Shown here: positions 12,476-24,331 of the stretch, piece by piece
Layout: each line of letters starts with the position of its first letter
Numbering within the stretch: the first letter of the stretch is position 1
Assembly: GCA_947034885.2 (NCBI GenBank)
Contig: OX344752.2
Span: 18,848,001 to 18,912,000 of the forward strand
Origin: Thuidium tamariscinum
Taxonomy: Eukaryota; Streptophyta; Bryopsida; Hypnales; Thuidiaceae
Direction of reading: 5' to 3'
Length of the DNA stretch: 64,000 bases
Notes under the pieces: generated by a model
Seen by the model: the letters and a program-made list of their open reading frames with translations, nothing else
The model's database searches: none
What the model was told of the DNA's origin: nothing
Translations under genes and position numbers: made by a program

Positions 12476-13732
12476 GCTCTAAACTATCTTGTAATATTTG
12501 ACATAGTATGATTGTCACATCTTTCATCCTCTTCCATTTACCTTCATCCAAATTTCACCCATTTCCATCGAATTGCTCCCAAGAAATTAGACCACATTAG
12601 TCCAAATTCATTAATTTAGTGGGAGCTAGCTAGTGGTCAGTGTTGAAACTTGTAACACAATTTGAAATCACTTTGAGTCAAAACTGGTTGTAGGATTTTG
12701 AATTTTCCCCTCCGTCGGAAATGGATAAGCGCAGCCACACGGTTTCAGGCCATCGTTTCAACCCCGGCACTACGAATTTCTGCCGTTCAGTCTGCTTCGT
12801 CTCTGCAGAAGTGAGTGCGGAACAGCTTCGGAGCAACGTTTGTCTGGTTTGTGAGGATAGAATGTTGTATGTTTTCCACAATTCCATGTAAAATAATGGA
12901 AACGACGAATTGCTGCATTCAACAAATGGAAGCCACTGGGTATTGCTGGGCCATGACTCATGAGTGCTTGGGATACGTACCTGTGTTTACAAAAAGACCA
13001 TCTAGCTAGCTAGCTCATCATAATACATAAATTAATTAATTATGTCGAGAGCACGATTCGGTCTTAAGCGAGAATAGTGAGTCATACTTATATATATTTG
13101 GATCTACAGATTGGCGTAGGCCACACAAGTATAGAAAGAAACAAACTCTTTGATTCACATCGGCTTCACGAAAGATCGATCGACTGACGGCGGAAGTACG
13201 TTCTCAAATCTAATATATTCTCAAGTACAGTAAGTAATTAATATCATCGGTTGCATACCACCCCTTTTCTAGCGCAACACCATCAGTGATACCAATTCCA
13301 AAAGCAAATTCTCCCTTGTTTTATTCCGTTTTTCACGAAATTGGAGGAACGCCGAAGGGCTGCTCCGCGGATGCAATCATAGCCTGCAACTAGCTAGCGT
13401 ACGAAACGGTTCATTAATTTTGCAAATGTCTTTCCAGGAAAAGTTGCATGATCGATCTCACGCGCGCACTGGCTGTCAAAGCTTGTAAGGTAACAGAAGG
13501 CCCCAGTTTCAATGCAGGAGCAATAATCAATTTCTGTGGTCACACAATAAGTGTGGAACCACTAGCTCAGCATGTACGTACTTCCACTGTCAGTTAACAT
13601 AGATACATACGCCCAGCTAGAATGAACTCGAATTGAAGAAGAAATCCAGGAAACGAAGAAGAAGGAATCGAGGAAGCTTCTTGCTCGATCTGACCTCTGC
13701 TCCAGCAAGCGAAGTCGGTCTTGTCAGCCGCC

Positions 13733-13897
13733 ATGAAGAACTTCCCTGGAGCGCGTGGCCCGCCAGGAGTGCAGCGTACGTCGATCGGATCGGAAACTAG
13801 GAACCCATCAAATGAAAGGCCTGATCGAACTTCATTAACTTACAATTCTCTGTCCTCGGGCCCTGGCCTGCGCATTGACACTTGGACACGTTATTAG
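13733..13897 (+). CDS. Possible 54-residue small ORF with strong start context
   Basis: The ATG at 13733 sits in GCCGCCATGAAG, a near-ideal eukaryotic start context. It opens a 54-residue basic, Pro/Gly/Ser-rich frame (MKNFPGARGPPGVQRTSIGS...). The neighbourhood (13.1-14.3 kb) has gene-like composition. No family is recognised. It could be the first exon of a longer gene or a chance frame. Confidence 0.2.
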   Translation: MKNFPGARGPPGVQRTSIGSETRNPSNERPDRTSLTYNSLSSGPGLRIDTWTRY

Positions 13898-14278
13898 CTT
13901 TTTCTATTCCGCGGCAGTTTCCGATCTGCAGTCCTGCCTGCAGGCCGGATATTTGGGCTGGAATTTCGACCATAAGGAGAAGTTTAATGTTTAATGGGGA
14001 AAGGTTTTGTCTCCGAGGATTCCATCTGAGTGTGGACTCGACAGTCTCACTAGAAGTCAAGACAAGCCAACTCGATCGGAAAATTAACCTTCAAGGTCGG
14101 TCCTAGCCTGGCGCACGGGGCAGAATCTCACTGGCGGAAGCACGGAATTGCAGACCCAGTTGCTGAAACTGTGCGTCGAAATTCCTTGCCGGAAAGATAC
14201 TGGGGGACGTGGAGAATCAATTTGACTGGCTGGCTTCCGTGGTGTTACTGGTCGTGGGATTCATAGTGCGGCACGGAG

Positions 14279-14564
14279 GACACCAAATCCGCCATTCGAA
14301 CTTTCGAAGTGGGCCCAGCAGGGCGGAGTTACCTCGCTCGCGGGAAAATGCAGGAATTTTTTATTTTTTGCACGTAATTTTCTTGGCAAATTCTGAATTC
14401 GTACTTGCAATCAGAGATCCCAAATGGTGTCGAGGAGGTTTGGAATGTACCCTAAACATGGCACAAAATAGGGGGCTTTCTTTTACTTTTATCCTCACTT
14501 TTACCTTAGAGAATCCAAAAATTATACTGTTGGACCCACTTGGAATGGAGGATTTAGTATTGTG
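14279..14564. mobile_element. MITE, GACRCYAAATCYTCC family, copy 2
   Basis: Begins GACACCAAATCCGCCATTCG, followed by GAAGTGGGCCCAGCAGGG, and ends with the inverse (GTTGGACCCACTTGGAATGG then AGGATTTAGTATTG). The interior matches copy 1 at 4497-4761 (AATTCGTACTTGCAATCAGA then GATCCCAAA). Non-coding; the frames across it are shadows. Confidence 0.7.
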
Positions 14565-14663
14565 CCACTGAAATGAAGGCTGGGTGAATTGATCCCTTTG
14601 CTCGGTCAAGGTGGACTCATCCCCTCTCTCTGCCACTCCATGTAATTTCACGGGTGCAAGTAA

Positions 14664-15295
14664 GGGCCGCTTCACACTATGGCCGACCAAATCGAGAGGC
14701 CGTGGGAGTGAGTGACCCAAACTTTGGCAAGAGTCCGAAGAAATGGGCTATTAAAAGGCAATAAAAAAATAGGATTTAAAGCCTTTGGCCGGTCATAGTG
14801 TGAAGCCTCCAAAGGCCAAGTCCAAAGTACAAACCCTTGGTAATGAACTTCCACGGCCTCTCAACTTGGATGCCCATAGTGTGAAGTCTCCAAACGCCAA
14901 TTCCAAAAGGTCCAAACCCTTGAAAATGAACTCCTAAGGCCTCTCAACTTGGACGGCCATAGTGTGAAGCGGCCCATGGCCAAGCCCAAAGTCCAAACCT
15001 ATGCCAATCTAATGATTAAGATCTTATTAGATTCTGATTTTTAATGAAAAAACTCCCACGGCCTCTCAATTAGAGTTTGGGTCTCTATTTTTGCTCAACC
15101 CAAAATCTAGTCGAGAGTCCATCGCCATGTAAGCATTTGGTTGCCATGTAGACAGTTTTGGGGACATCAAATTTTGATGGACTTTGGATTGTGCCGCATA
15201 GTGTGAAGGGTCGAGAGTCCGAACTCAGGGTTTCTCGAAATTTGATTGGTGGAAACCGACGGACTCTCAACCTTTGGCCTAGTGTGAAGTGGCCC
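14664..15295. mobile_element. Tourist-like (PIF/Harbinger-type) element with TAA duplication
   Basis: TAA | GGGCCGCTTCACACTATGG ... CCTAGTGTGAAGTGGCCC | TAA. The TAA on each side and the GGGCC..GGCCC ends fit the known 3-bp TWA target and G-rich ends of PIF/Harbinger MITEs. The inner part repeats the terminal motif several times: CATAGTGTGAAG occurs near 14800, 14878, 14960 and 15200, each joined to a CTCTCAACTTGG or CTCTCAATTAG stretch. It therefore looks like several end fragments fused in a row. A 138-bp relative lies at 42246-42383. No transposase. Confidence 0.7.
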
Positions 15296-16540
15296 TAAAA
15301 CAAAAACGCTAGTCCCCTATTTTGTACTTAACCAATTTACCTTGAACAACCCCTGCCGCTAATTTGGGGTCTCTGATTACAAATATGAATTTAGAATTTG
15401 CAAAAAAAATTATTTGCAAAAAATTAAAAAAATTCCAGCGTTTTCCCAAGTGGCCGAGCGAGGGGCCGTGTCAGTTCACCCCGGCCCCCTGCTTGTGCCT
15501 TAGAGATACCGCTGAAATTTATTATTTTCAGCCACACATGATAAAATTAAAAACCTTTGAATTCATATTTGCCCCTGAAGACCCTGACTTTGCTAGGAAG
15601 AGAGGTTGAGAACATACCGTAAGCACAGCACGAAACAGGTCGGGTTTTTTTCAGTACATGCACCCTAGACTGCCTAGAGTGACTTGGAGGATAAGTGAGG
15701 GGTCAATTCACCTTGACCAAAATGACTGAATCAAAGGTAAAAAACACGTTGGGATAATTAAAAATGTTTCTATGTTTGCACAAAAAATTTAATTTTTAAA
15801 AAAATCCAGAAATTAATTATTAATTGCAATTTGATCCAGAAATCCAGATAATAATTATTAATTGCAATTAAAAATTAATTACAAATTGCAATTTGATCTA
15901 GATAAGTTTGGAAAATTTTGAATTTATATTTGGAAGTCAATGACCTAGTAAGACTTGAAGCAAACCTATTCCAATGGTGTTGGAATTGGTAATGAATATG
16001 TGAGTTTCTTGGTCAAAATACTACAAGAAAATGGGGGTATAAATGACTTGTTCACAATGACCATTGGAATTATTGTTTTTCAATGCCATCTTAAAACTAT
16101 GAATCATTTAGATTTTCTTTCAATCACTTCAACCTCATTCTACTTAACAATTTTTTAAAGGATGGCAAGTGTGTTTTTTTGAAATTTTTCTTAGACTCTC
16201 AATTCAATTTTTTAAAACAAAAAATTATAAATTTGAATTTTGTACACTACAAGGATTTGGGGGTATAAATGATTATCCTAAATGATTGCAAAGCAGTCAT
16301 TCCTGACCACAATGACTGGAAAATGACTTTAGACCCTTGAAGTCATTTCAGACAAGTCATTCTTTAAATGATTGTGATTTTATTATCACTATCCATTTTG
16401 GCCTTGGATGAAAAAAGATGACAAAGTCTACATGGTTGATGAGGTGGACAAGTAAATTTTTGGAAAAAAATGGGTGGCTACCCATTTCAAAGGAATTTTT
16501 GTCAATATGGAGTTATGGATATTCTCATCAACCGATTATG
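15296..16540. other. A+T-rich intergenic DNA with two CACTA-like termini
   Basis: No gene. ACTACAAGAAAATGGGGG (about 16020) and CACTACAAGGATTTGGGGG (about 16247) are followed by the same GTATAAATGA.. text. Both look like left ends of CACTA-type elements, which start CACTA. Their right ends were not found. Confidence 0.35.
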
Positions 16541-17100
16541 CAGTCATTTTATAGTTGTAATACAGTCAAAGTACTGCTAACGTGGACGTCCACGTCAGAG
16601 TCATATTGAAGTCATTTTAAAATCATTTTGTAGTTGCAATACAATCAAAACATTATTGACGTGAACGTCCATGTCAGAGTCATATAGAAGTCATTTTTAA
16701 ATCATTTTGTAGTTGCAATACAATCAAAACATTGTTGACGTAGTCATATAGAAGTCATTTTTAAATCATTTTGTAGTTGCAATACAATCAAAACATTGCT
16801 GACGTGGACGTCCACATCAGAGTCATATAGAAGTCATTTTTAAATCATTTTGTAGTTGTAATACAATCAAAACACTATTGACATGGACATCCACATCAAA
16901 GTCATATAGAAGTCATTTTAAAGTCATTATATAGTCGTGATAAATCAAAGCATTGCTAACGTGGACATCCACTTCAGAGTCAAACATGAGTCATTTTAAA
17001 GTCATTATGTTGTTGTGATACAATCAAAGCACTGTTGACATAGATGTCAGAGTCATCTATAAGTCATTTTAAAGTTATAATGTAGTCATTTAGAAGTTAG
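16541..17100. repeat. Degenerate tandem array of ~80-bp units
   Basis: About seven units, each beginning GTCATTTT, continuing AAATCATTTTGTAGTTGCAA and TACAATCAAA, and ending in a palindromic GACGTGGACGTCCACGTC and CAGAGTCATATAGAA. One unit (from about 16691) lacks most of the palindrome. The first units keep the palindrome best and the later ones decay. The array follows two CACTA-like ends (16.0 and 16.25 kb), so it may be the subterminal repeat region of such an element. Confidence 0.85.
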
Positions 17101-18611
17101 GATGGAGTAAGTCATTTTATAGTCACATATGAGTACATTCAAAGTTCCACAATACTGTACCATATACAATAAGCCATATACCATATATAATATACCATAA
17201 AAGATATAATATAGAATCCCAAACTAATGTAATAATGACTCAATTATTTTAGAAGTGACAACCATACAACTATATGAATGCCTTAAATCTATAGTTGTGT
17301 ATATTAAACAATACTTACACTATTTGAATAAAAAAAAATTTGTATCTATGAAGTACTCACCGGATTGACATTTAAAATTTTATATAAACATGAAGATGAA
17401 CAAAAGATATTAGTCTCTAGGTATAGTGACCATTCAAACAACCAAATGATTCTTTTGAATATTGTAGTATTTTTTTGGAAGGAGATTTGGCAATTTCAAT
17501 TTAATTTGAAGATGTAGAGTTTTTTGACAACAATAACTTAGAAAGATATAGGACTCATTAACTCTAAAAGGTCTTGAAAGCCCTTTATAGCCATATAGTA
17601 TAATATAAATATGGTGGTATTTGATCACAAAAACATTGACTAAATAAAGTAAGTTAATAATCATGATAGTATGTAAATAACAATACATTACAATTTTTAT
17701 ATTTAATTACAATTGAAGAGTTATGAGGCTAAATATACATCGTATAGAAAAGCCCCAAGGGTTGTTTTAGGTTAAAAATAGCATTTTTTGTCTTAGATTT
17801 AAGGCCTCCAAAAATTATTTTTTAGTATAAGTAGTTTTCTTCTTATTAACCTTGGAAGGTTGCGGGGGTTCCTATAGAATTCATCATTTCTAAAACCGTG
17901 GGAATCATTGGTAATAAAAGATTCAAAAAAACTCATTTGAAGTCAAAAAAACTATAGAAGATCTTCACTTTCCACTCCTAAAACTAAAGATGAATGATTG
18001 CATTTCTGTCCTACATGGGAGAATTCTTTGTCATTCATCAAACTATTCTGGTCTGCGATGTTGTTATGGGGTTAAAATAAGATCTTTGAATCATTCAAAC
18101 TAATCAAAGCAAAATAAAAGTTTAGTTGATCATTTAGAAAATCTTGTGTCAAAAATGCAAATTTTATTTCCAAAGGATCTTTAGAATGGAATGATTTAGA
18201 ATTGATTTGAAGGTTGATGGGCATCACAAGGTGTGAGTGGGATTCTTTTTTGTAGAGCAAAAATAGCAATAGCAATAAATATAAGAAGCAATTGGGATGC
18301 ATGAACAAAGTAACAATATTTTTCCATAGATTTTGTTACAAATAATTGAGTGTATTAGGAAGATTGATGCTTGATTTGTATGAAGTACAAAAACATCATT
18401 TTCTTGCCCATTCAAGAACAACACATCATTCTCATTCATTTCCAAACTCATGCTATATAAATATGGCCAATACTATTTTCTATAATACCTCAGGTAGTGT
18501 GATTGGTAGAGGTATATTTAGCATTCACCTTCATCTACATTTCATCTAAAAAATTATCCTAATTGTGTCAAAATATCATCCAAGTGTTCTAACTATATAA
18601 AACAAATTCAA
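17101..18611. other. A+T-rich intergenic DNA
   Basis: No gene, RNA or clear repeat recognised. The 60-84-residue frames here are rich in Phe, Leu, Ile and Lys, as expected by chance in such composition. Confidence 0.5.
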
Positions 18612-18615
18612 TTAA

Positions 18616-19470
18616 CCCTTAAGCGCATACGCATCCAAAAAGTGGATGCGCCTTGGTCAACCTTGATTTTAACTTTAAATGTAACCATTTTTGGAATTTG
18701 ACTTTGACTAAGAAAATGAAGCTTGACAAGTTTCTTTCAATTTCAACTTGAAATTTTGAAAAAATTGAAAAATTGAAAAAGTTATTGCAATTGCAAGCTC
18801 TATATGTTAAAATCCAAAAAACACAATTTGTTGTGTTTTTCATTCATATTTTTTTCTTTTAAAATGAATTTTCAACTTAAATTATAAAATTAATTTTTCC
18901 ATTGTTATCTTCATTAATGGTAAAATTTTTAGATTATTCTAATATATATTCTAGTTGATATAATTATTTTTTATCCTTAACTTTAAAAAATAACAATAAT
19001 TTGTAATTTTCATCAAAAAATTTGAAAAAATTTGAGTATATAGGAAATTCAATTTCCTATTAGTAAAAAACATCAAATATTTATACCTCTATTCAATAAA
19101 GTATTAAATGTGGTTTAATTGGCAAATATTATTTCAAGGTCTTTGTTGTGGTTGTTTGGGGTTTTAAAAATAATATTAATCAATTGAAAATTTTGTAGAC
19201 TAATATTCATTGCTACTTGTGACTCTTGAGAAATTTTCAAATAATTTGGATCATTTCTTCTATTTTTACTTATTTATTTCTAGTTTCTGCATCAAAAATG
19301 ATAACAATTATAATTTTTTACAAAATCAATTGAAATTTCTCCTAATATTACATTCTCCACGGTTTGAAGTAATAAAAATATAAGATCAATGTTTGAAGGC
19401 CATCTAATATGCTAAATTCACCTTGGACATGATGTTTGACCAGATGGCAATGGATCTTGTCATTTAAGGG
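18616..19470. mobile_element. TTAA-flanked DNA element A (855 bp)
   Basis: TTAA | CCCTTAAGCGCATACGC ... CTTGTCATTTAAGGG | TTAA. A TTAA duplication together with ends starting CCC is the known signature of piggyBac-type (also Kolobok-type) transposons. No transposase frame is inside, so it is non-autonomous. The ends differ somewhat from the CCCCTAAA family at 23.4, 33.4 and 43.4 kb, but the layout is the same. Confidence 0.65.
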
Positions 19471-19474
19471 TTAA

Positions 19475-20081
19475 ATTCATATAATTAGTGACAAGTGAAG
19501 GGTCTGGCACTGCCAATTCGAACTCTCGCACTACCTGCCTATGTCGTGATTGCTAGGTATTTGATTCCAAAAGAATTTTCACAATGTAAAGTTGCAAACT
19601 GACCCCTAAGTAGCTTGAGGTTGAAACGCAGACCTCGGTAATCCCTATAATAAAACAGCCCTACAGACAAGCTCCCCAGTCCCAAAAACTTTCTGTGATT
19701 GAAATTCCGTTGCATTTGTATAAAAAAAAATTTAATTTAAAAAAAATCTGCGACTGTCGTGATTTTGCCGGCAATTGACATGAGTTTTACAAAAGTGCCC
19801 TCTGACTTAGAACAGTTAATTGATGCAGCCTAATTCTAGTTTGCCTTGAAAAGTTATGAAGACCCAAAATTGAATGCCAATACTGACCACGGACGTGTTA
19901 GTTGCAGATGAAATTAGTTTATGAGGGAACTAATATACCAAACTCCTTTCCTCACGCAGAATGATACAAAAAAATGTAAGAAATTAACATGCTTATGATG
20001 ACCATATTTTACGAACTCAGAGTTTCATCAGGTGTTCTACTTCAACAAGCCACACTACCTTAGCCAAAACCGGCAGTTCCA
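19475..20081. other. 3' flank of the PsbP-domain gene
   Basis: No separate gene seen. The part nearest 20082 is probably the 3' UTR of the minus-strand gene that follows. Confidence 0.4.
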
Positions 20082-22693
20082 TTAAGCCGTGAATGACTTC
20101 AAAATGGTTTTCAGCAAATCTCGTGAAGCGGCCCACTGCTTGTCGTCTGCGCTCACCACACACAAAAGAACCACGTTCCCTTTCGCTGTTGCAGTCGCTA
20201 AATTGTGAGAGCCTGTCCGTGCAAATGGCGTCTCCAGTTGGTAGCTGTAATACTGCATACCAACATAACCAAGGTAAGTTCCAAGTAAATGCAACAGATG
20301 CATCTATAATACACAGAATGAGAGAGATCCACTGTCCTAAACACTGGGCCAACTACACAGATATACCCAATTTGTAGGTAGTGAAAATACCTAAATGGTG
20401 CACCTTAGTAATTAAACTAGTGTCACTCGCACTGATAGGATAGATCGTCACAAATTTTCTGCAATGAGAGATTTGTCTCAGAAACAAATCACACATTGAA
20501 AGTTCAAGCTCCCTCGGTGTAATACTTCAGAGAAACTAGTAGAAAGGCGGACCTTAGTGAATTTTTAAAAAAGGAAAGGAAAATGTAATCAACCCCGACG
20601 GGACCCTTTTTTCTAAACGGTCTACATGGCCATCCAGTGATTCTGGCCTTGTAACAAGCCGTGCTAGTGACTTATGAGGGAATATACTTCGCAAGACTCA
20701 TACAGCTGATAAGTTTCTAAGGGTAGCAGGCTCAGCAGTTCACGTTCAGCTCTCTAATGGAGTCAATTTCTATACGTTCTGATTGAGCTCGATTCAACGA
20801 GTTCTAAGAGCTTTGCCACAGGAAGTGCTTGCAGGCATTTAGAATGGCAAAAGTGGTCTCTTTCAAATCTATAGAATTTGAAATAAATCGTTTAGGAAGT
20901 TTTCAGGATAGTAATAAATGCACCAACAGAAAGAAGAATCATACCCTACATTATTGAATTATAGAAATTTGTTTTGAAAATTACTTGACTGTTAACCTCC
21001 AAAGTGGAGCTTATAAACTTAGCTTGGTCACTTAGGCGTTGAGATTGTTTCATAGGCAAGATGAGCCTAGATTTTGACAGCCAACCTTGGTGTACAATTA
21101 GGGAGGGACAGTAAAATACAAACTTAAATCTACATCATGCATTGCCCAACACGAACCGTAATACAGCTCCCATCATCTGCGAAAAATAATCCATACTTGG
21201 AGTTTGCTACAAGAATTTCAAATGGCAGACAGAGGAATCATTGGTGTACTTACAGTAAGGTCGCCTTTGTGATCAACAGAAGTCTCCATCACCTCCTCGG
21301 GGTCGTAGCTATTGCCCGTCACAAATGGGCCTAACGCAGATATGATCTTCTCAGGGTTGCCAATCTCCTCAATGGTGGCATTGGGCCTGTTGGAGAGACG
21401 AACCATTGGCGATGCCACCACTTGTATTGTCCCTTCTTTTACATTTTCGAATTTGACCTCCACCCACGGCTCTGCACATTTGGGCTGGCAGTAGTTCCCG
21501 GACAGAATGTTGGCTACCCGTACTTGCTTCCACGTAGGAGGAAGGATGAACTTATAAGGTTGCACATTTCCTGTTAAAAGCGCACCTATCATCAACATCA
21601 GAGTCGTATACAGCGCAGCATGAAACGAATTTAGAGCATTACAATATTGAAGAACTAGCCGACATTTGATGCAACTTATTGCATTGGCAGATGTGCAATC
21701 ACTGTCAAGTGAGCCCATATGCAAACATAACCTGAGAATGGACTGGATGAAAAGATACAAATAGTTCTAACGTGAGCCACACCTGGCTTTACATGAATAC
21801 AAGATTGTGCACAACAGGAATCTAGATTCTTTTCCTTGACACTATTCATTGATTCAAGGAGTGTTCAGTTAGCCCCTCAATAACGTTATGAGACAAATTA
21901 CCTAAAGTATGGACACCGAGAATTGCCAAGGACCAAAAATCCCCAGCTGAGCAAGTGCTCAGCTAGTGTATATCTCCTTAATCAATAAGTACCTATTGGT
22001 TAAGAAGAATTTTAGAAGATCTCCCTGTAAACCTTGACCAGTCATAACTTTTGCACATGATAACCAAATGATGCATTCTCTGTTGAGGAAGAACCCCTCT
22101 CATTCATCAACAAAAGCATGCAAAAATTGAACCAATCTAACAACAGGAACTATATTCAACAGCAAAAGTAGTACCACTAATGTTAATCACCGAAATTAGA
22201 GACGCCACTAAACTAGGGTTGCATTCCGAACCCATGTAATCTCAGTAACATCATACCATCCCAAACCCTAAACACGAGTTTCGAATTCAAAATCCACCCA
22301 ATTTTCAGGGCAATGAATTTACCGACCAGCTCGAAGAGCTGGCGTGTCTTTGGCTGTCGCTTCGAATTGCACGAACGCCGAATTCCCTTCCGCACGAGGC
22401 AAGAACGTTCCCACTTCCACTTGCGTATACGCCTCCGCACTGCTGCCCATCCCCATCCCCAAGCTCGCTGCCACTCCCCCCAGCACGAGTTCTCGCCTGC
22501 CCACCACCATGGTGACTTCCTCACCCGTGGATTGAGATGAGGAACTACATTGGGATACTGAAGAAGATGGGTAGCAACAAGAAACGTGAGAGACACCAGT
22601 GGAATGCGAGAAACGGCAGGAGGAGGAGGAGCTTGGCCACAACATGCTGGCGCTCCTGGAAGAAGCCATGACGGTTGTTGCAATGGACTGCAT
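20082..22693 (-). CDS. PPD6: PsbP-domain protein, thylakoid lumen (PPD6-like), three exons
   Basis: Exons in reading order: 22693-22327, 21570-21254 and 20252-20082, giving 284 residues. Residues 1-60 are a Ser-rich chloroplast transit peptide. A twin-arginine start (GRRELVLGG, Arg66-Arg67), a hydrophobic stretch and an SSAEA|Y site (after residue 88) form a lumen-targeting signal of the Tat type. The PsbP fold follows, with the PPD6-type motifs PPTWKQVRVANILSGNYCQ, CAEPWVEVKF, NSYDPEEVMETS, ETPFARTGSHNLA and KQWAASRDLLKTIL. Cys150 and Cys154 match the cysteine pair of that subfamily. Function is known only broadly: a lumenal protein of photosynthetic membranes. Intron 2 is a normal GTAAGT intron. 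To keep phase, intron 1 needs a GTCGGT donor at 22326, although a better-looking GTAAAT lies 4 bases downstream out of frame. The ATG at 22693 was chosen because the transit peptide starts there; an in-frame ATG lies at 22870. Confidence 0.9.
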
Positions 22694-23354
22694 TGTGTTG
22701 CACTGTGCAGGGGAAGAGGGAGATGCAGGAATTGGTGTTATGACTACTGGAGAGTCGCTGTGGACATGATTCTTGGTTGCGATTGGGGAAGAGATGGAGA
22801 CAAGCAGCAAAAGCGCAAGCGCTGGAGCTCGGGGAATGCGAGCAAGACGCTGCCGCACACACACATCCACAGTCTCAATCTAATTCATCATCATATCCAC
22901 TTCGGAGGACCGGTTGAGAACTGGGAGAAATCATGTTTGGGAGAAAATCAAGTCCGGGTATTGAGTTCTCTTGGGTATCAAGTAGAGCTGAGCTGGTGTC
23001 GAGGTATGAACCCAATGCATGTAGAAATGTTGTGAAGACGGTTCCCATAAATGGAAGTGACACTAAAACCAACTTGCCCTCAAACCAACCTTGAAAATAT
23101 TTAGATGCATATAAGGTAAAACTGCCCATCACAGTCAGAATTGTTAGTGCTAGTTTACCTATATGCCATTGCTGAATTTTTAAAATTTTTTCTCCACGTA
23201 AAGAGAAGTGTGAGTAATAGCAAGAGCAATTGAAATTATATATTTTCAACCAAGTATAAATTTGCTATGAATTTTTAAAGTCTTTTGTCCAAAACAATCT
23301 ATAGACTACCCTAAAACCAACATGGAAGTGTATTCATGATGCTCACTTTAGACT
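22694..23354. promoter_or_regulatory. 5' flank of the PPD6-like gene
   Basis: The stretch 22694-22920 is G+C-balanced and probably the 5' UTR and promoter. It then grades into A+T-rich DNA. No specific light-response box could be claimed by eye. Confidence 0.3.
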
Positions 23355-23358
23355 TTAA

Positions 23359-24278
23359 CCCCTAAAAGCCCATTGTCCCCTTAGGGGACAATTTGGAGTT
23401 TGGGCAAGTTCCAATGACCTCAATTCTTGATGAAACTTTTTGAAACTTTTTCATAAGATAGAAAGACTGATTATCTTCTTGGGAATATAATTTCTATTTC
23501 AATCAGTGCCCAAGACCAAAAGTTATACCACAAAAAGCCTAAATTTCAACTCGGCAAGTAAAAAAACAAATTCATTAAAAACTTGAAATCAAAATTTCAA
23601 ATATTTTTATGTTATATATATTATATTTTTGTCTATGTGTGAAGCTTTGATTCATTCCATTTGGATTAGTTATGTGAAATTTATGAACAACCTTGTTTTT
23701 TGGGCAGTTTGAGCATCTTCTTGAAAAAATCATTTGTAGGATTCATTTTTGAATGCAATTTTCACAATTTAAAAAAAAATTGCTTGACAAGGTAAAATTT
23801 TCTTGTTAGAACAATCTCACCGTTGGGATCATTGTGTTTCGATTCCATTTTAGAGCTATTAACAATTTAATTTTTCTTTCAATCTTCGATGTCCCTTTAT
23901 TTAATAATTTTTTAAAGAATGAAAATCAAATATTTTTTCTTTGAATTTTTTTTCCTAAACTTTCAACTCAATTCTTAAACACAAAATTTTCTTATTCAAA
24001 GTCCATAGTACAAAAAATTTCAACAAATGGCAATCAAAGTCATCTGAAATTGCAGGACAGTGTTAAAAAAATTCTTTTTTCCAACTTTGAATGCTCATAT
24101 CTTCCAATCTATACGGTCAAACATCATGAAATTTTGACTACATGATCTCAAACAAATAATTTACAAGATCCTACGGTTAGATTCTATAAAAACACTTTTT
24201 TTTGTTCTTTTGGATGAATATAGCAAAACTAGCAGTTTGAGTGGTTTTTGACAGAAAAATGGCCTTGGGCCCTTAGGG
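23359..24278. mobile_element. TTAA-flanked DNA element B (920 bp)
   Basis: TTAA | CCCCTAAAAGCCCATTGTCC ... GGCCTTGGGCCCTTAGGG | TTAA. Nearly the whole length is shared with element C at 43354-44264, including TTTTTGTCTATGTGTGAAGC, TTGCTTGACAAGGT and GAATGCTCATATCTTCCAA-type landmarks. These are two separate insertions of one family, each with its own TTAA pair. No transposase frame is recognised, so it is a non-autonomous piggyBac-like candidate. Confidence 0.8.
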
Positions 24279-24331
24279 TTAAAGCAAGTCATCATATTTT
24301 ATGATGTGAAAGGCCTTAAAAGTCCCTTCCT

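Noticed and set aside
16541-17100. CRISPR-like array
   Set aside because: The repeats are about 80 bp, contiguous and degenerate with no unique spacers, in a plant nuclear setting.
20017-20352. 111-residue minus-strand frame overlapping PPD6 exon 3
   Set aside because: Different frame from the PsbP-domain text (ETPFARTGSHNLA), so a shadow.
22213-22683. 156-residue minus-strand frame and overlapping plus frames over PPD6 exon 1
   Set aside because: Shadow frames: the true frame carries the transit peptide and PsbP text and splices in phase.
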